Shown here: positions 42,373-51,318 of the stretch, piece after piece
Numbering within the stretch: the first letter of the stretch is position 1
Layout: each line of letters begins with the position of its first letter
The notes under the pieces: model-generated
What the model saw: the letters and a program-made list of their open reading frames with translations, nothing else
Databases searched by the model: none
What the model was told of the DNA's origin: nothing
Translations under genes and position numbers: made by a program
Source of the DNA: Vreelandella glaciei
Lineage (GTDB): Bacteria > Pseudomonadota > Gammaproteobacteria > Pseudomonadales > Halomonadaceae
DNA: 64,000 nucleotides
Assembly: GCF_013415125.1 (NCBI RefSeq)
Contig: NZ_JACCDE010000024.1
Location: forward strand, 1 to 64,000
Direction: 5' to 3'

Positions 42373-44139
42373 TCATTTCTCCAGGACATAACGTCCTGGC
42401 GCTTCGTCCAGCGCCGGATAGCCTTGGGTCTCCCCCGGCTCCCGGGCGGGCACGCGCTGGGTGCTGTGATCGGTCAGCCAGCCCTGCCAGCAGGGCCACC
42501 AGGAGCCGTCATGATGCGCGGCAGAGGCCTGCCAGCCATCCGGATCCATGAAGGGGTCCTCAGGCTGGATGGTCGAGATCTGGTGGAAGCGGTGTGAATC
42601 GCCGGGCGGGTTGACGATACCGGCGTTGTGTCCACCGCTGGAGAGTACGAAGGTGACGTCCGCCGGCGTCAGCCACTGAACCTTGTAGACGGAGCGCCAG
42701 GGGGCGACATGATCCTTGAGCGTGCTGACGGCGAACACGGGGATCTCGATGTCGGTCAGCGATACGGGCCGTTCGTCCACCCGGTAGCGCCCACCGGCGA
42801 GATCGTTGTCGAGGAACAGCCACCGGAGGTACTCGCTGTGCATGCGTGCCGGCATGCGGGTGCCGTCGGCGTTCCAGGCCATCAGGTCGAACATGGGCGG
42901 ACGCTCGCCGGCCAGATAACTGCGCACCATCTTCGACCAGATCAGGTCCTGGGAACGCAGCAACTGGAAGGCGCCCGCCATCTGGCGCGTATCCAGATAG
43001 CCCCTGACCGCCATGAGGTCCTCGAGGAAGCGTACCTGGTCCTCGTCGATGAACAGCATCAGCTCGCCGGCCTCGCTGAAGTCGGTCTGCGCGGCGAGCA
43101 GCGTCAGGCTGGCCAGGCGAGTGTCACAGTCCCGCCCCATGGCGGCCGCGGCGATCGACAGCAGCGTCCCGCCCAGGCAATAGCCCACGCCGTGGACGCG
43201 CTGCTCCGGGCAGATGGCCGTGACCGCGTCGAGGGCCGCCATGACCCCCAGCCGGCGGTAGTCGGCCATGCCCAGGTCTCGCTCGTCGCTGCCCGGGTTC
43301 TTCCAGGAGACGACGAACACCGTATGGCCCTGGGCCACCAGGTAGCGGATCAGGGAGTTCTCCGGGGAGAGGTCGAGGATGTAGTACTTCATGATCCAGG
43401 CCGGCACGATCAGCACCGGTTCGGCATGGACCTCCTGGGTGGTGGGCGCGTACTGGATCAGCTCGATGAGCCGGTTGCGGTAGACCACCTTGCCAGGCGT
43501 CACCGCCACGTCTCGGCCGACCCGATACGCTTCGACCCCCACCGGCCCTTCGCCGGCCTGGCGTCGCTGCCAGTCCTCCAGCAGATTGGAGGCACCACGG
43601 GCCAGGTTGGCGCCACCCTCGCGCCGCGTCTGCTCCTGCAGTTCGGGGTTGGTGGCGAGGAAGTTTGACGGCGACCAGATGTCGAGCATCTGCCGCGCGC
43701 CGAAATTCACCATCGCCTCATGGTGGCGCGAGACGCCCGGTACGCCGGTGGTGGCCACATGCCACCACTGCTGCTGCAGCAGGAAGCCCTGATAGAGCAT
43801 GTTGAAGGGCCAGCGCTGCCAGGCCTCGTCGCGAAAGCGTTTGTCCTGGGGCAGCGGCTCGATGCAGGGCTCACACGGCGCCTGGCCGGCGCGCTCGCAG
43901 TAGCTGCCGAAACGTTGCCACTTGCGCAGGGCCTTGCCGACGAGTTCCGTCTGCTTGTCCGGTGACAGCAGCAGGTGTTGCGCCCAGTCCCACCAGGCCT
44001 GCTGGACGGCGGTCGGTGACAGCCCCCCTGTGAAGAGGCTCATCATGGCGTGCAGGCGCGCGTCGGTGGTCGTCGCCGGTGGGCTCGCTGTCGTCCCGTC
44101 GATGGTGGCTCGGGTGGTGGTTCGGGTCGTGGTGTCCAT
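42373..44139 (-). CDS. phaC: Poly(3-hydroxyalkanoate) synthase, class I-like
   Basis: The 588-aa protein has an N-terminal PhaC region (WWDWAQHLLLSPDKQTE, then RFRDEAWQRWPFN), the lipase-like box GYCLGGTLL with the active Cys, AWNADGTRMPARMHSEYLR and a His-containing SSGGHNAGIVNPPG. It polymerises hydroxyacyl-CoA into storage granules. The first 25 residues are Thr-rich low complexity. It starts at the same point where the pta-like gene ends. Confidence 0.9.
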   Translation of the reverse strand: MDTTTRTTTRATIDGTTASPPATTTDARLHAMMSLFTGGLSPTAVQQAWWDWAQHLLLSPDKQTELVGKALRKWQRFGSYCERAGQAPCEPCIEPLPQDKRFRDEAWQRWPFNMLYQGFLLQQQWWHVATTGVPGVSRHHEAMVNFGARQMLDIWSPSNFLATNPELQEQTRREGGANLARGASNLLEDWQRRQAGEGPVGVEAYRVGRDVAVTPGKVVYRNRLIELIQYAPTTQEVHAEPVLIVPAWIMKYYILDLSPENSLIRYLVAQGHTVFVVSWKNPGSDERDLGMADYRRLGVMAALDAVTAICPEQRVHGVGYCLGGTLLSIAAAAMGRDCDTRLASLTLLAAQTDFSEAGELMLFIDEDQVRFLEDLMAVRGYLDTRQMAGAFQLLRSQDLIWSKMVRSYLAGERPPMFDLMAWNADGTRMPARMHSEYLRWLFLDNDLAGGRYRVDERPVSLTDIEIPVFAVSTLKDHVAPWRSVYKVQWLTPADVTFVLSSGGHNAGIVNPPGDSHRFHQISTIQPEDPFMDPDGWQASAAHHDGSWWPCWQGWLTDHSTQRVPAREPGETQGYPALDEAPGRYVLEK

Positions 44140-45158
44140 CAGCGCACCTCCCTGGGGCAGCAGGCCGACTCGGGTTGCGGGGAACAGCAGAAGGTGGATT
44201 CCGCTTCGTCAGGGGAGGGCACGGGCAGGCGGATCCCCGCGCGGTACATCAGCGCCGCCACGGCCAGTCCGGCCAGGCGCGCCTCGGGCGGGTCGGCCCG
44301 GGAACTCAGTACCGCCGGCACCGTCAGCCCCATGACCACCCCGGCCGCCGTGGCGCCGGCATGGTACTCGAGGTTCTTGGCCAACACGTTGCCTGACACC
44401 AGATCCGGCATGAGCAGGATGTCGGCCTTCCCCGCCACCGGGGAGTCGATGCCCTTTTCGCGCGCGGCCCGTTCCGAGATGGCGTTGTCGAAGGCCAGTG
44501 GCCCGTCGACCTCGGCGCCGGCAATCTGGCCGCGGCGGGCCATCAGGGTCAGGCAGGCCGCATCCAGGGTAGAGACGATGGCCGGATTGACCGTTTCCAC
44601 GGCGGAAATGACCGCGGCATGTGGCCGCTCGAGCCCGATCATGTGCATCAGCTCGATGGCGTTCTGGAGAATCTGCGCCTTGGCATTGAGGTCGGGGGTA
44701 ATGTTCACGGCCGCATCGGTCACGGCCAGCAGGCGTGGGCAGTCGGGCACGTCCACCAAAAAGACGTGGCTCACTCGCCGGCCGGGCTGTCGCAGGCCAT
44801 TGCCCAGCAGGGCATGCATGAAGGTATCGGTGTGGAGGTGCCCTTTCATCAGCGCATCCGCGCGTCCGGCCTGCACGAGCTCCACCCCGATGCGGGCGGC
44901 CTCCACATCCGAATCGGCCTCGATCATCGCTTGTGGATCGAGGTCCCACCCGATCGCCGCGGCGGCCTCGACGACCTCGGCGGGGCGGCCGATGAGCACC
45001 GGCTCGGCGATGCGTCGCCTCGCCGCCTCGCGAAGCGTCTCCAGCACCGCCGCCTGGGCCGCATTGACCACGGCGACGCGGATCGGGTCACCGCCACCGG
45101 CCTGCTGAATCAGGTCATCGAGCGTCGCAAGGGCCACTGGCGTTGCCATCTGGGTCAT
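44139..45158 (-). CDS. Phosphate acetyl/butyryltransferase
   Basis: The 339-aa protein matches the Pta/Ptb group: VAVVNAAQAAVLETL, ADALMKGHLHTDTFMHAL, RRVSHVFLVDVPDCPRLLAV and LMPDLVSGNVLAKNLEYHAG. It converts acyl-CoA and phosphate to acyl-phosphate. Next to AckA it completes the acetyl-CoA to acetate and ATP route. The C-terminal ~20 residues are rich in Cys and Pro. It overlaps both neighbours: AckA by four bases and phaC by one, so the three are coupled. Confidence 0.88.
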   Translation of the reverse strand: MTQMATPVALATLDDLIQQAGGGDPIRVAVVNAAQAAVLETLREAARRRIAEPVLIGRPAEVVEAAAAIGWDLDPQAMIEADSDVEAARIGVELVQAGRADALMKGHLHTDTFMHALLGNGLRQPGRRVSHVFLVDVPDCPRLLAVTDAAVNITPDLNAKAQILQNAIELMHMIGLERPHAAVISAVETVNPAIVSTLDAACLTLMARRGQIAGAEVDGPLAFDNAISERAAREKGIDSPVAGKADILLMPDLVSGNVLAKNLEYHAGATAAGVVMGLTVPAVLSSRADPPEARLAGLAVAALMYRAGIRLPVPSPDEAESTFCCSPQPESACCPREVR

Positions 45159-46357
45159 GTCACCTCCTGGGTGTTGGTTAATGTGCGCTGCACGTGCCGG
45201 GCGATCATCCGTTCTTCATCGGTGGCCACGGCCTCTACCCGGACCGGGCCCTCGTCGGCGGAAATCACCGGCCCGGGCGTGCGGTTGCGTCCTTCCTCCA
45301 GTGTGATGCCGAGATACCCCATTCCTGCGCAGATCTGTGCCCGGATCGCCGGTGAGTTCGCGCCGATGCCGCCGGTGAAGATCAGCCGGTCCAGCCCGCC
45401 GAGCGCGGCGCTCAGGGCACCGATGAAGAGGCGGGCACGATGGCAGAAGAAGTCGATCGCCTGGGCGGCCTCCGGGATGTCATTACGGCGCGCTAAAAGT
45501 TCGCGCATATCGGCGCTGACGCCGGAGAGACCCAGCAAACCGGAGCGCCGGTAGAGCAGCGTCTGTAACGCCTGGGGATCGAGCCCCTGCTGCCCGGCTA
45601 GATACAGTAGGATGCCGGGATCCAGATCGCCGCTGCGGGTCCCCATGGGCATGCCGCCAAGGGCGCTGAACCCCATCGTCGTCTCGACGCTGTGCCCACC
45701 GCGAATGGCTGCCAGGGAAGCACCATTGCCCAGGTGAGCGACGATCAGACGTTCGTAAAGTGCCGCAGGGCCGTGGCGACGCACCAGGTTCTCGACGATG
45801 AATTCGTAGGAGAGCCCGTGAAAGCCATAGCGACGCACGCCCTGGGCCTCGTACTCGCGCGGCAGCCCGGTGTGTCGGGCGACCGCGGGTAGGCCATGAT
45901 GGAACACCGTATCGAAGCAGGCGAGTTGGGGCACATCGGGGAAATGCGCACGCATGGCGGTGATGCCGGCCAGGTTGTGCGGCAGATGCAGCGGGGCCAG
46001 CGGGATCAGCGTTTCTAGGCGGCGTAGCAGCGCGTCGTCGACGCGCTGCGAACAGTCGCAGTCCGGCCCACCATGAACCACTCGATGGCCGATACCCACC
46101 AGGTGGAGTCCTTCGCCTTGCTGATGCAGGACCTCGCCGAGGTGGGCGATGGCCGCCGCATGATCCGCGAGCCGCACATCGCTATTTGCGAGTACTTGCC
46201 CCCGGGCTTCCATCACGCGAAGCCGTCCCTGCTCGGTACCGATGCCACTGGCCGCTCCCCACCACTGACGGTTGAGGCCATTAGCCAGACCAAACACGGC
46301 AAACTTCAGACTGGATGAGCCACAGTTGACCACCAGAATGGCTGGCATCGTCGACAT
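45155..46357 (-). CDS. ackA: Acetate kinase
   Basis: The 400-aa protein has the kinase signatures LVVNCGSSSLKFAVF, VGIGHRVVHGGPDC, ACFDTVFHHGLP, YGFHGLSYEFIV and FTGGIGANSPAIRAQI, matching AckA. It makes ATP and acetate from acetyl-phosphate (substrate-level phosphorylation). I chose ATG 46357, preceded by AGGAGGTCAGT. It overlaps the pta-like gene by four bases. In many gammaproteobacteria the main ackA-pta pair is elsewhere, so this may be an extra copy with a special role. Confidence 0.92.
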   Translation of the reverse strand: MSTMPAILVVNCGSSSLKFAVFGLANGLNRQWWGAASGIGTEQGRLRVMEARGQVLANSDVRLADHAAAIAHLGEVLHQQGEGLHLVGIGHRVVHGGPDCDCSQRVDDALLRRLETLIPLAPLHLPHNLAGITAMRAHFPDVPQLACFDTVFHHGLPAVARHTGLPREYEAQGVRRYGFHGLSYEFIVENLVRRHGPAALYERLIVAHLGNGASLAAIRGGHSVETTMGFSALGGMPMGTRSGDLDPGILLYLAGQQGLDPQALQTLLYRRSGLLGLSGVSADMRELLARRNDIPEAAQAIDFFCHRARLFIGALSAALGGLDRLIFTGGIGANSPAIRAQICAGMGYLGITLEEGRNRTPGPVISADEGPVRVEAVATDEERMIARHVQRTLTNTQEVT

Positions 46358-46405
46358 TGACTGACCTCCTGATAAACGATTGCTCTGTCTTGGACGAGAC
46401 AAGGA

Positions 46406-46741
46406 TCAATGACAACTCCAGGGATCCTTGGCGGCATTGTCCTTGATGTTTTGGTCGACGAACCGGTAGTGATCTTCCTTGAAGCGGTTCCACCAGCCGT
46501 GGCTGATGTCGATCGAATGTCTTGTCAGAACCTCTTCGACGCATTCGATACAAATACGCGATGCATCGTAAGCCAGACGAAGCATTCGCTTATTTTCATC
46601 GAAAGCCACGCTGTCGAGTCCATAAAGCTGATCGATTTCCTGGAGCGCTATCTCGAGCTCTCGTTGGCTGCAGGGCTCGAGCTTCAGTTTCCGAGTAACT
46701 AGGTTGGCTTCGCTGACGCCAAGACGATGTTCCTGATGCAT
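46406..46741 (-). CDS. Small conserved protein, paralogue A
   Basis: The 111-aa protein is not a family I can name. It has ferredoxin-like alternation: LVTRKLKLEPCSQRELEIAL, then YGLDSVAFDENKRMLRLAYDASRICIE, and a conserved end (ISHGWWNRFKEDHYRFVDQN, then IKDNAAKDPWSCH). The start and end motifs are near-identical to a paralogue at 61,022. The beta-alpha-beta pattern resembles metal-chaperone (HMA-like) folds but lacks CxxC. The gene lies between ackA and DUF3141 in the long cluster. Confidence 0.7.
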   Translation of the reverse strand: MHQEHRLGVSEANLVTRKLKLEPCSQRELEIALQEIDQLYGLDSVAFDENKRMLRLAYDASRICIECVEEVLTRHSIDISHGWWNRFKEDHYRFVDQNIKDNAAKDPWSCH

Positions 46742-46780
46742 GGTAGGCCTCCCGACCTTTCGTGAATGAAGATCTTTCTC

Positions 46781-48592
46781 TCAATCGTTGCTTGTCTTTA
46801 CCCATGCCATACCTGCCCAGGGCCCGGCATAGAGCGTTCCAAATGCCATCTCGAAAACGCTATCGCGAGTCGTGCCGGCCAGTTCCAGCGTCGAGGCGAT
46901 TGAATCGCTCATCAACGTCTCCCATTGCCGATAGGGGCTGCTGCTATCGACCGGCGTCGGCATGGTCTCCGCCATCTCGGCCAGCCACTTCACGCCTTTC
47001 ATCCAGGGAGCGAAGCGTTCCGAGAACATCAGCCGACTGGTCCGCGCAGGATGCAATTGACGCAGCATCTCGGCCGTCCAAGGGGTCGTGTACAGCCGCA
47101 CCCAGGGGCCGACGAAGGTCTCGTAGAGGGCCACATTGTGCTCGGAAAGTGCGCGCACCTGCTCGAACGCCGGTGCCTGAGAGGGGTAATCTAGGTCCTC
47201 CACCCGGCGTTCCTCGAACCGCACCTGGAACTGGGGCTTGTGGCAATCGGGATCGCCGGTGGGGTTGTCGATCTTCATCTCGTAGAGCCCGGGGGCAAGA
47301 TCGTTGAGATCGCCTACACTCTCGAGGATCGCTCGGTGCTCGAGGCGCGCCACCTTGGAGGAGACGAAGATGCCCAGATGCCCGACGTGGGGATTGAGCA
47401 GGTAGACGATGCGCTGGTCGGCGGCCTTGAGTGCCGCGGTATCGGGGTAGACCGCGGGGATCCAGTTGAGCGCCTGATGGGGCGGGGTGATGTTGTCACC
47501 GCTGGAGGCGAAGATCACCAGGGGGTTGCGGATGCGCTTGAGATCGACGGTGCAGCCCGGGCAGACCTGCAGCTCCCCGCGTTCGAGCCGGTTGCCGACG
47601 AAGAGGTTCTCGACGATGGCGGTGATCTCTTCCTTGCTCAGGCTATAGAACCCCGTCCACCAGCGCTCGAACTCGAGGAAGCGCTCGCGCTGGCCGTCGA
47701 TGTCGGCGAACAACCGATAGTCCTTCTGCCACAGGGTATTGGCCGGCTTGAGGGATTCGAAGTTGGCGGCCAGGTGGGCGCCATCGAAGCGGCCATCGCC
47801 CAGGTCCGCCGCCAGGTGCGTCAGCCAGGCGCCGCCCAGCAGCCCACCGGCCAGCCGCATGGGATTGACGCCGGATTCACCCGACCAGTAGGAGAGCGGC
47901 GAGCCGTTGAGCACCGCCGGCCCCACCAAGCCCTCGCAGTCGGCGGAGAGCAGGGCGATGGCCCAGCCCGCCTGGCAGTTGCCGTAGAGCACCGGCGGCT
48001 TGCCGGGATGGCGCTCGGCCAGCGTCTCGACGAAGCGCCGCAGGACGTGCAGCACGTCCTCCAGGGTCTGGCCGGGGACGGGCTCGGGGAAGAAGATCAC
48101 GAAGTAGACCGGGTGCCCCTCATGCAGTGCCATGCCGACCTCGGAGTCGCGCTTGAAGCCGCCGATGCCTGGGCCGTGGCCGGCACGCGGGTCGACGATC
48201 ATCACCGGCGGCCTAGTCTCGTCGAGGCAGTCCTCCAGGCAGTCATCCCCCACGCGGGTGATGCGCAGCAGGGCATAGTTGGCGGGGCGCGCTAGTCGAC
48301 GGCCATCCACGAGCATCTCGTAATCGAAGTCGAGCAGTGGCGGCTTGCCCGCCTGCTCATGCTCGAGCATGTTGTCCGCGCGCTCACGCAGGGTATCCAG
48401 GTAGCGCAGGCCGCGCCGCCACAGGTCGGTCTGGTAGGCGAGCAGTTCCGTCGCCGGGTGGCTCGGGAGGAGGCCCTCTTCGGGCTCGGGTACGGTCATC
48501 GGGGCGGCCATCTCTGGTGGGGCGGTGGGTTGGCGCTTGCGCGGGGCTTTACGCGCCGCGGGGGCCTTGGTGGTCGATGTCTTGGCGGTCAT
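46781..48592 (-). CDS. DUF3141-family alpha/beta hydrolase-like protein
   Basis: The 603-aa protein has a low-complexity basic start (about 45 residues), a domain with LYGNCQAGWAIALLSADCEG (Cys in a nucleophile elbow, as in PhaC), NGSPLSYWSGESGVN and a C-terminal GTLYAGPWAGMAWVKTSND. The pattern matches the DUF3141 family, related to PHA synthases and depolymerases. Its biochemical action is unproven. It lies beside AckA and PhaC, which supports a link with PHA or acyl metabolism. Confidence 0.75.
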   Translation of the reverse strand: MTAKTSTTKAPAARKAPRKRQPTAPPEMAAPMTVPEPEEGLLPSHPATELLAYQTDLWRRGLRYLDTLRERADNMLEHEQAGKPPLLDFDYEMLVDGRRLARPANYALLRITRVGDDCLEDCLDETRPPVMIVDPRAGHGPGIGGFKRDSEVGMALHEGHPVYFVIFFPEPVPGQTLEDVLHVLRRFVETLAERHPGKPPVLYGNCQAGWAIALLSADCEGLVGPAVLNGSPLSYWSGESGVNPMRLAGGLLGGAWLTHLAADLGDGRFDGAHLAANFESLKPANTLWQKDYRLFADIDGQRERFLEFERWWTGFYSLSKEEITAIVENLFVGNRLERGELQVCPGCTVDLKRIRNPLVIFASSGDNITPPHQALNWIPAVYPDTAALKAADQRIVYLLNPHVGHLGIFVSSKVARLEHRAILESVGDLNDLAPGLYEMKIDNPTGDPDCHKPQFQVRFEERRVEDLDYPSQAPAFEQVRALSEHNVALYETFVGPWVRLYTTPWTAEMLRQLHPARTSRLMFSERFAPWMKGVKWLAEMAETMPTPVDSSSPYRQWETLMSDSIASTLELAGTTRDSVFEMAFGTLYAGPWAGMAWVKTSND

Positions 48593-48611
48593 GGTGGATT
48601 ACCTCTCGGTG

Positions 48612-49193
48612 TCAGGATGTCGTGGGCTTCGGGTCGACGCCGATCTCGACCCGGGACTCGGACAGGAAGCGGTACGGCGGAACCTCCAGGTTGGTCGGCG
48701 CCGGCACCGCCTTGTACACGCGGCCGGCGAAGTCGAACTTGGAACCGTGGCAGGGGCAGAAGTAGCCGCCCGGCCAGTCGTCGCCGACCGAGCCTGGCTC
48801 CGGTCGAAACAGGGGCACGCAGCCGAGGTGGGTACAGATGGCGATGACCACCAGATACTCCTCCTCGAGCGAGCGCAGTGGCCCGGTGATATAGGTCGGC
48901 TGCTGTGATTCCACCTCGGCGAGGGGATCGCGGAGCCGGTCGGAGTCGGTCAGTGTCGCCAGGCGCTCGAGGATCGCCGGGGTGCGGCGCAAGACCCAGA
49001 CGGGCTTGCCGCGCCATTCCACGGTCAGCTGCTGCCCCGGCTCCAGCTTGTCGACGTCGACCTCGATGGGGGCGCCGGCGGCCCTGGCGCGCGCACTGGG
49101 CTGCCAGGAGGCAATGAACGGCACCGCCGTGAAGGCCGCCCCGACGCCGCCGACCACCACCGTCGCGCCGACGAGAAAGCGTCTGCGTTTCAT
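48612..49193 (-). CDS. petA: Rieske iron-sulfur protein (petA-like), orphan
   Basis: The 193-aa protein has a Tat-type N-terminal helix (KRRRFLVGATVVVGG), and the Rieske motifs CTHLGC (about 127-132) and CPCHGSKF (about 150-157), the correct Cys-His spacing. It resembles the bc1 complex Rieske subunit. There is no cytochrome b or c1 gene near, so it either serves a complex encoded elsewhere or works alone. It overlaps the nhaA stop by four bases; ATG 49193 is preceded by GGAGGTTGT. Confidence 0.88.
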   Translation of the reverse strand: MKRRRFLVGATVVVGGVGAAFTAVPFIASWQPSARARAAGAPIEVDVDKLEPGQQLTVEWRGKPVWVLRRTPAILERLATLTDSDRLRDPLAEVESQQPTYITGPLRSLEEEYLVVIAICTHLGCVPLFRPEPGSVGDDWPGGYFCPCHGSKFDFAGRVYKAVPAPTNLEVPPYRFLSESRVEIGVDPKPTTS

Positions 49194-50395
49194 GACAACC
49201 TCCCAGGATCGATAGTCGAATCCTCCGCCGGTGGTGCAGACTGCCGGGGCAGCGTCGCCGCCAGCACCGCAGCGCCGACCAGCGCCGCGACGGCTGAGGC
49301 GAGTAACACGCCCTGGCGGGCCGCGGTCAGGGCCGCCGGGGTATCGAAGGCGAGCCCGGCGATGAACAGGCTCATGGTGAACCCGATACCCGCCAGCACG
49401 GCCACCCCGTAGAGGTGGCGCCACCGAACGCCCGCGGGCAGCGGCGCGAGGCGCAGCCGGATCGCCAGCCAGGCGAAAGAGAACACTCCCAACTGCTTGC
49501 CCAGCAAGAGCCCGAAGGCGACGCCGAGGAAGACGTTGCCGAAGCCCTCGCCTCCTGCTCCCACCGCGATCCCTGCGTTGAAGAAAGCGAACACGGGCAC
49601 GACGCCGAAGGTGACCCAACGCCTCAGGTCATGGTAGGTGCGATTGAGTGGAGAGCCTTCCTGGTGGCCGTCCCGTGTCTTCGCGGGGATAGCCAGGGCG
49701 ATCACGACCCCGGCCAGGGTGGCGTGAACCCCGGACTTGAGTACCGCGACCCACAGCACTAGCCCCAGCAGTACGTAAGGCATGGCACGCGTGACCCGAA
49801 AGCGATTGAGAACCGTGAGGCCAGCGAGGGCAATGCCGGCGATGAGCAGTGCCTCGCCGGCGAGGCGCTCGGTATAGAACAGCGCGATGATCACGATGGC
49901 GCCAAGATCGTCGAATACCGCCAGGGCCATCAGGAACACCCGCAAGGCCGGGGGCACGCGCTTGCCGAACAGCGAGAGCACCGCCAGGGCCAGCACGATA
50001 TCGGTTGCGGTGGGCACGGCCCAGCCATGGGCGGCGATACCCTCGGTACCATTGACCAACAGATAGATCAGTGCCGGCAGTAGCATGCCGCCGACCGCGG
50101 CGATACCGGGGAGTGCCACCTGCTGGATCGAGCCCAACAGGCCGCCGAGCATCTCGCGCTTGAGCTCAACCCCCATCAGCAGGAAGAAGAACACCATCAA
50201 CCCGTCGTTGATCCACAGGATCAGCGGCTTGTCGATGCCCAGGGCGCCTACCTGCACCGACACGGGGGTGTGGTGGAGCAGTTGGTAAAACTCGCGCAGT
50301 GGTGAGTTGGCGAGTATCAACGCCGCGAGCAAGGCTCCGACGGTTACGAGACCCGCCGTGCGCTCTTCGACCCCCTGCTGTGCCGCAGTCGTCAT
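49190..50395 (-). CDS. nhaA: Na+/H+ antiporter NhaA
   Basis: The 401-aa protein contains FFFLMGVELKREM, GWAVPTATDIVLALAVLSLFG with the paired functional Asp positions (A-T-D-I and later AVFDDLGAI), and LAIPAKTRDG; the twelve-helix plan fits NhaA. It exports Na+ in exchange for protons, important in saline or alkaline media. ATG 50395 is used. It overlaps the orphan Rieske gene by four bases, so the two are coupled, an odd pairing. Confidence 0.92.
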   Translation of the reverse strand: MTTAAQQGVEERTAGLVTVGALLAALILANSPLREFYQLLHHTPVSVQVGALGIDKPLILWINDGLMVFFFLLMGVELKREMLGGLLGSIQQVALPGIAAVGGMLLPALIYLLVNGTEGIAAHGWAVPTATDIVLALAVLSLFGKRVPPALRVFLMALAVFDDLGAIVIIALFYTERLAGEALLIAGIALAGLTVLNRFRVTRAMPYVLLGLVLWVAVLKSGVHATLAGVVIALAIPAKTRDGHQEGSPLNRTYHDLRRWVTFGVVPVFAFFNAGIAVGAGGEGFGNVFLGVAFGLLLGKQLGVFSFAWLAIRLRLAPLPAGVRWRHLYGVAVLAGIGFTMSLFIAGLAFDTPAALTAARQGVLLASAVAALVGAAVLAATLPRQSAPPAEDSTIDPGRLS

Positions 50396-50417
50396 GATTG
50401 GCTCCCGACTGGTGTCC

Positions 50418-51077
50418 CTAGGGGCGCTGGCCACTGGGGTGAGTGGCTCGTAGACGCGGAATGAATCGCGGCGTGCAGGCCGCGTAGGTCTGCCATTTGT
50501 CGCCGAACTGGCGCGCTACCTCGCGCTCTTCGTGGATCGCCAGTCGTGAGTACATCCACACCAATACCGGGAACATGATCAGGGTCAGCAGGGTGGGCCA
50601 CTGCAGCAGGAAGCCGGTCATCACCAACACGAAGCCGGCGTACTGCGGATGCCGGACATGGGCGTACAGTCCGCTGGTGGCCAGCTCTCCCCGTTGCTGG
50701 GCGGCATAGAGCACTCGCCAACCGGCGGCGATGAGCCAGAACCCAGCGGCGATGAACACCATGCTGAGCAGATGGAAGGGCCCGAAGTGGGGGTTGGCCT
50801 GCCAGCCGAACAGCATCTCCAGCAGGTGCCCCGCATCGTGGCTGAACCAGTCCACCTCAGGGAAGCGTGATTGCAACCAGCCGGAGAGGAAGTAGAGGGT
50901 CAGCGGAAAGCCGTACATCTCCGTGAACAACGCCACCAGGAAGGCGCTGAAGGCCCCGAGCGAGCGCCAGTCCCGGCGCGTCTGCGGCTTGAAGAAGCTG
51001 AAGGCGAAGAAGATGAAGATCGCCGAGTTGAGAATCACCAAGCCCCACAGGCCATAGGATGGCACCTCGCTACTCAT
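50418..51077 (-). CDS. Isoprenylcysteine-methyltransferase-like membrane protein, copy 1
   Basis: The 219-aa protein has five or six hydrophobic helices and the family motif RHPQYAGFVLVMTGFLLQWP with a following EEREVARQFGDKWQTYAA, typical of ICMT/NnrU-like SAM-dependent membrane enzymes of bacteria. Substrate is unknown. ATG 51077 overlaps the DUF2933 gene end by a few bases. A second copy (54,262) lies in the next copper-linked block. Confidence 0.75.
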   Translation of the reverse strand: MSSEVPSYGLWGLVILNSAIFIFFAFSFFKPQTRRDWRSLGAFSAFLVALFTEMYGFPLTLYFLSGWLQSRFPEVDWFSHDAGHLLEMLFGWQANPHFGPFHLLSMVFIAAGFWLIAAGWRVLYAAQQRGELATSGLYAHVRHPQYAGFVLVMTGFLLQWPTLLTLIMFPVLVWMYSRLAIHEEREVARQFGDKWQTYAACTPRFIPRLRATHPSGQRP

Positions 51078-51318
51078 CGCGTTCCTCCTTGTGCGTTGCC
51101 TTGTGATCGCTGTCCGATCCGTGCCCACCATGACCGCCATGCATGAACACATGCATCAGCGGGCAGGCGAGCAGGATCACCCAGGGCAGGGCGCCGAGCA
51201 GGTGCACCCTGTGCTCCTCCCAGAGCAGGAAGCCCATCACCGCCAGGGCGAGCGCTGCCATGAGCCAGAAGGTGCCCTTGCTTGGTCCTCGCTCCAGCCA
51301 CCCCTTTTCGTCATTCAT
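51070..51318 (-). CDS. DUF2933-like small membrane protein
   Basis: The 82-aa protein has two hydrophobic helices ([19 protein letters not shown] and [20 protein letters not shown]) followed by a His/Gly-rich tail ([13 protein letters not shown]). This is the DUF2933 pattern, commonly beside copper-handling genes; the tail could bind metal. It overlaps the copper ATPase stop by four bases. Confidence 0.8.
   Translation of the reverse strand: MNDEKGWLERGPSKGTFWLMAALALAVMGFLLWEEHRVHLLGALPWVILLACPLMHVFMHGGHGGHGSDSDHKATHKEERDE

Noticed and set aside
47240-48295. 351-codon plus-strand ORF opposite the DUF3141 gene
   Set aside because: Antisense shadow; no ribosome site or family motif.
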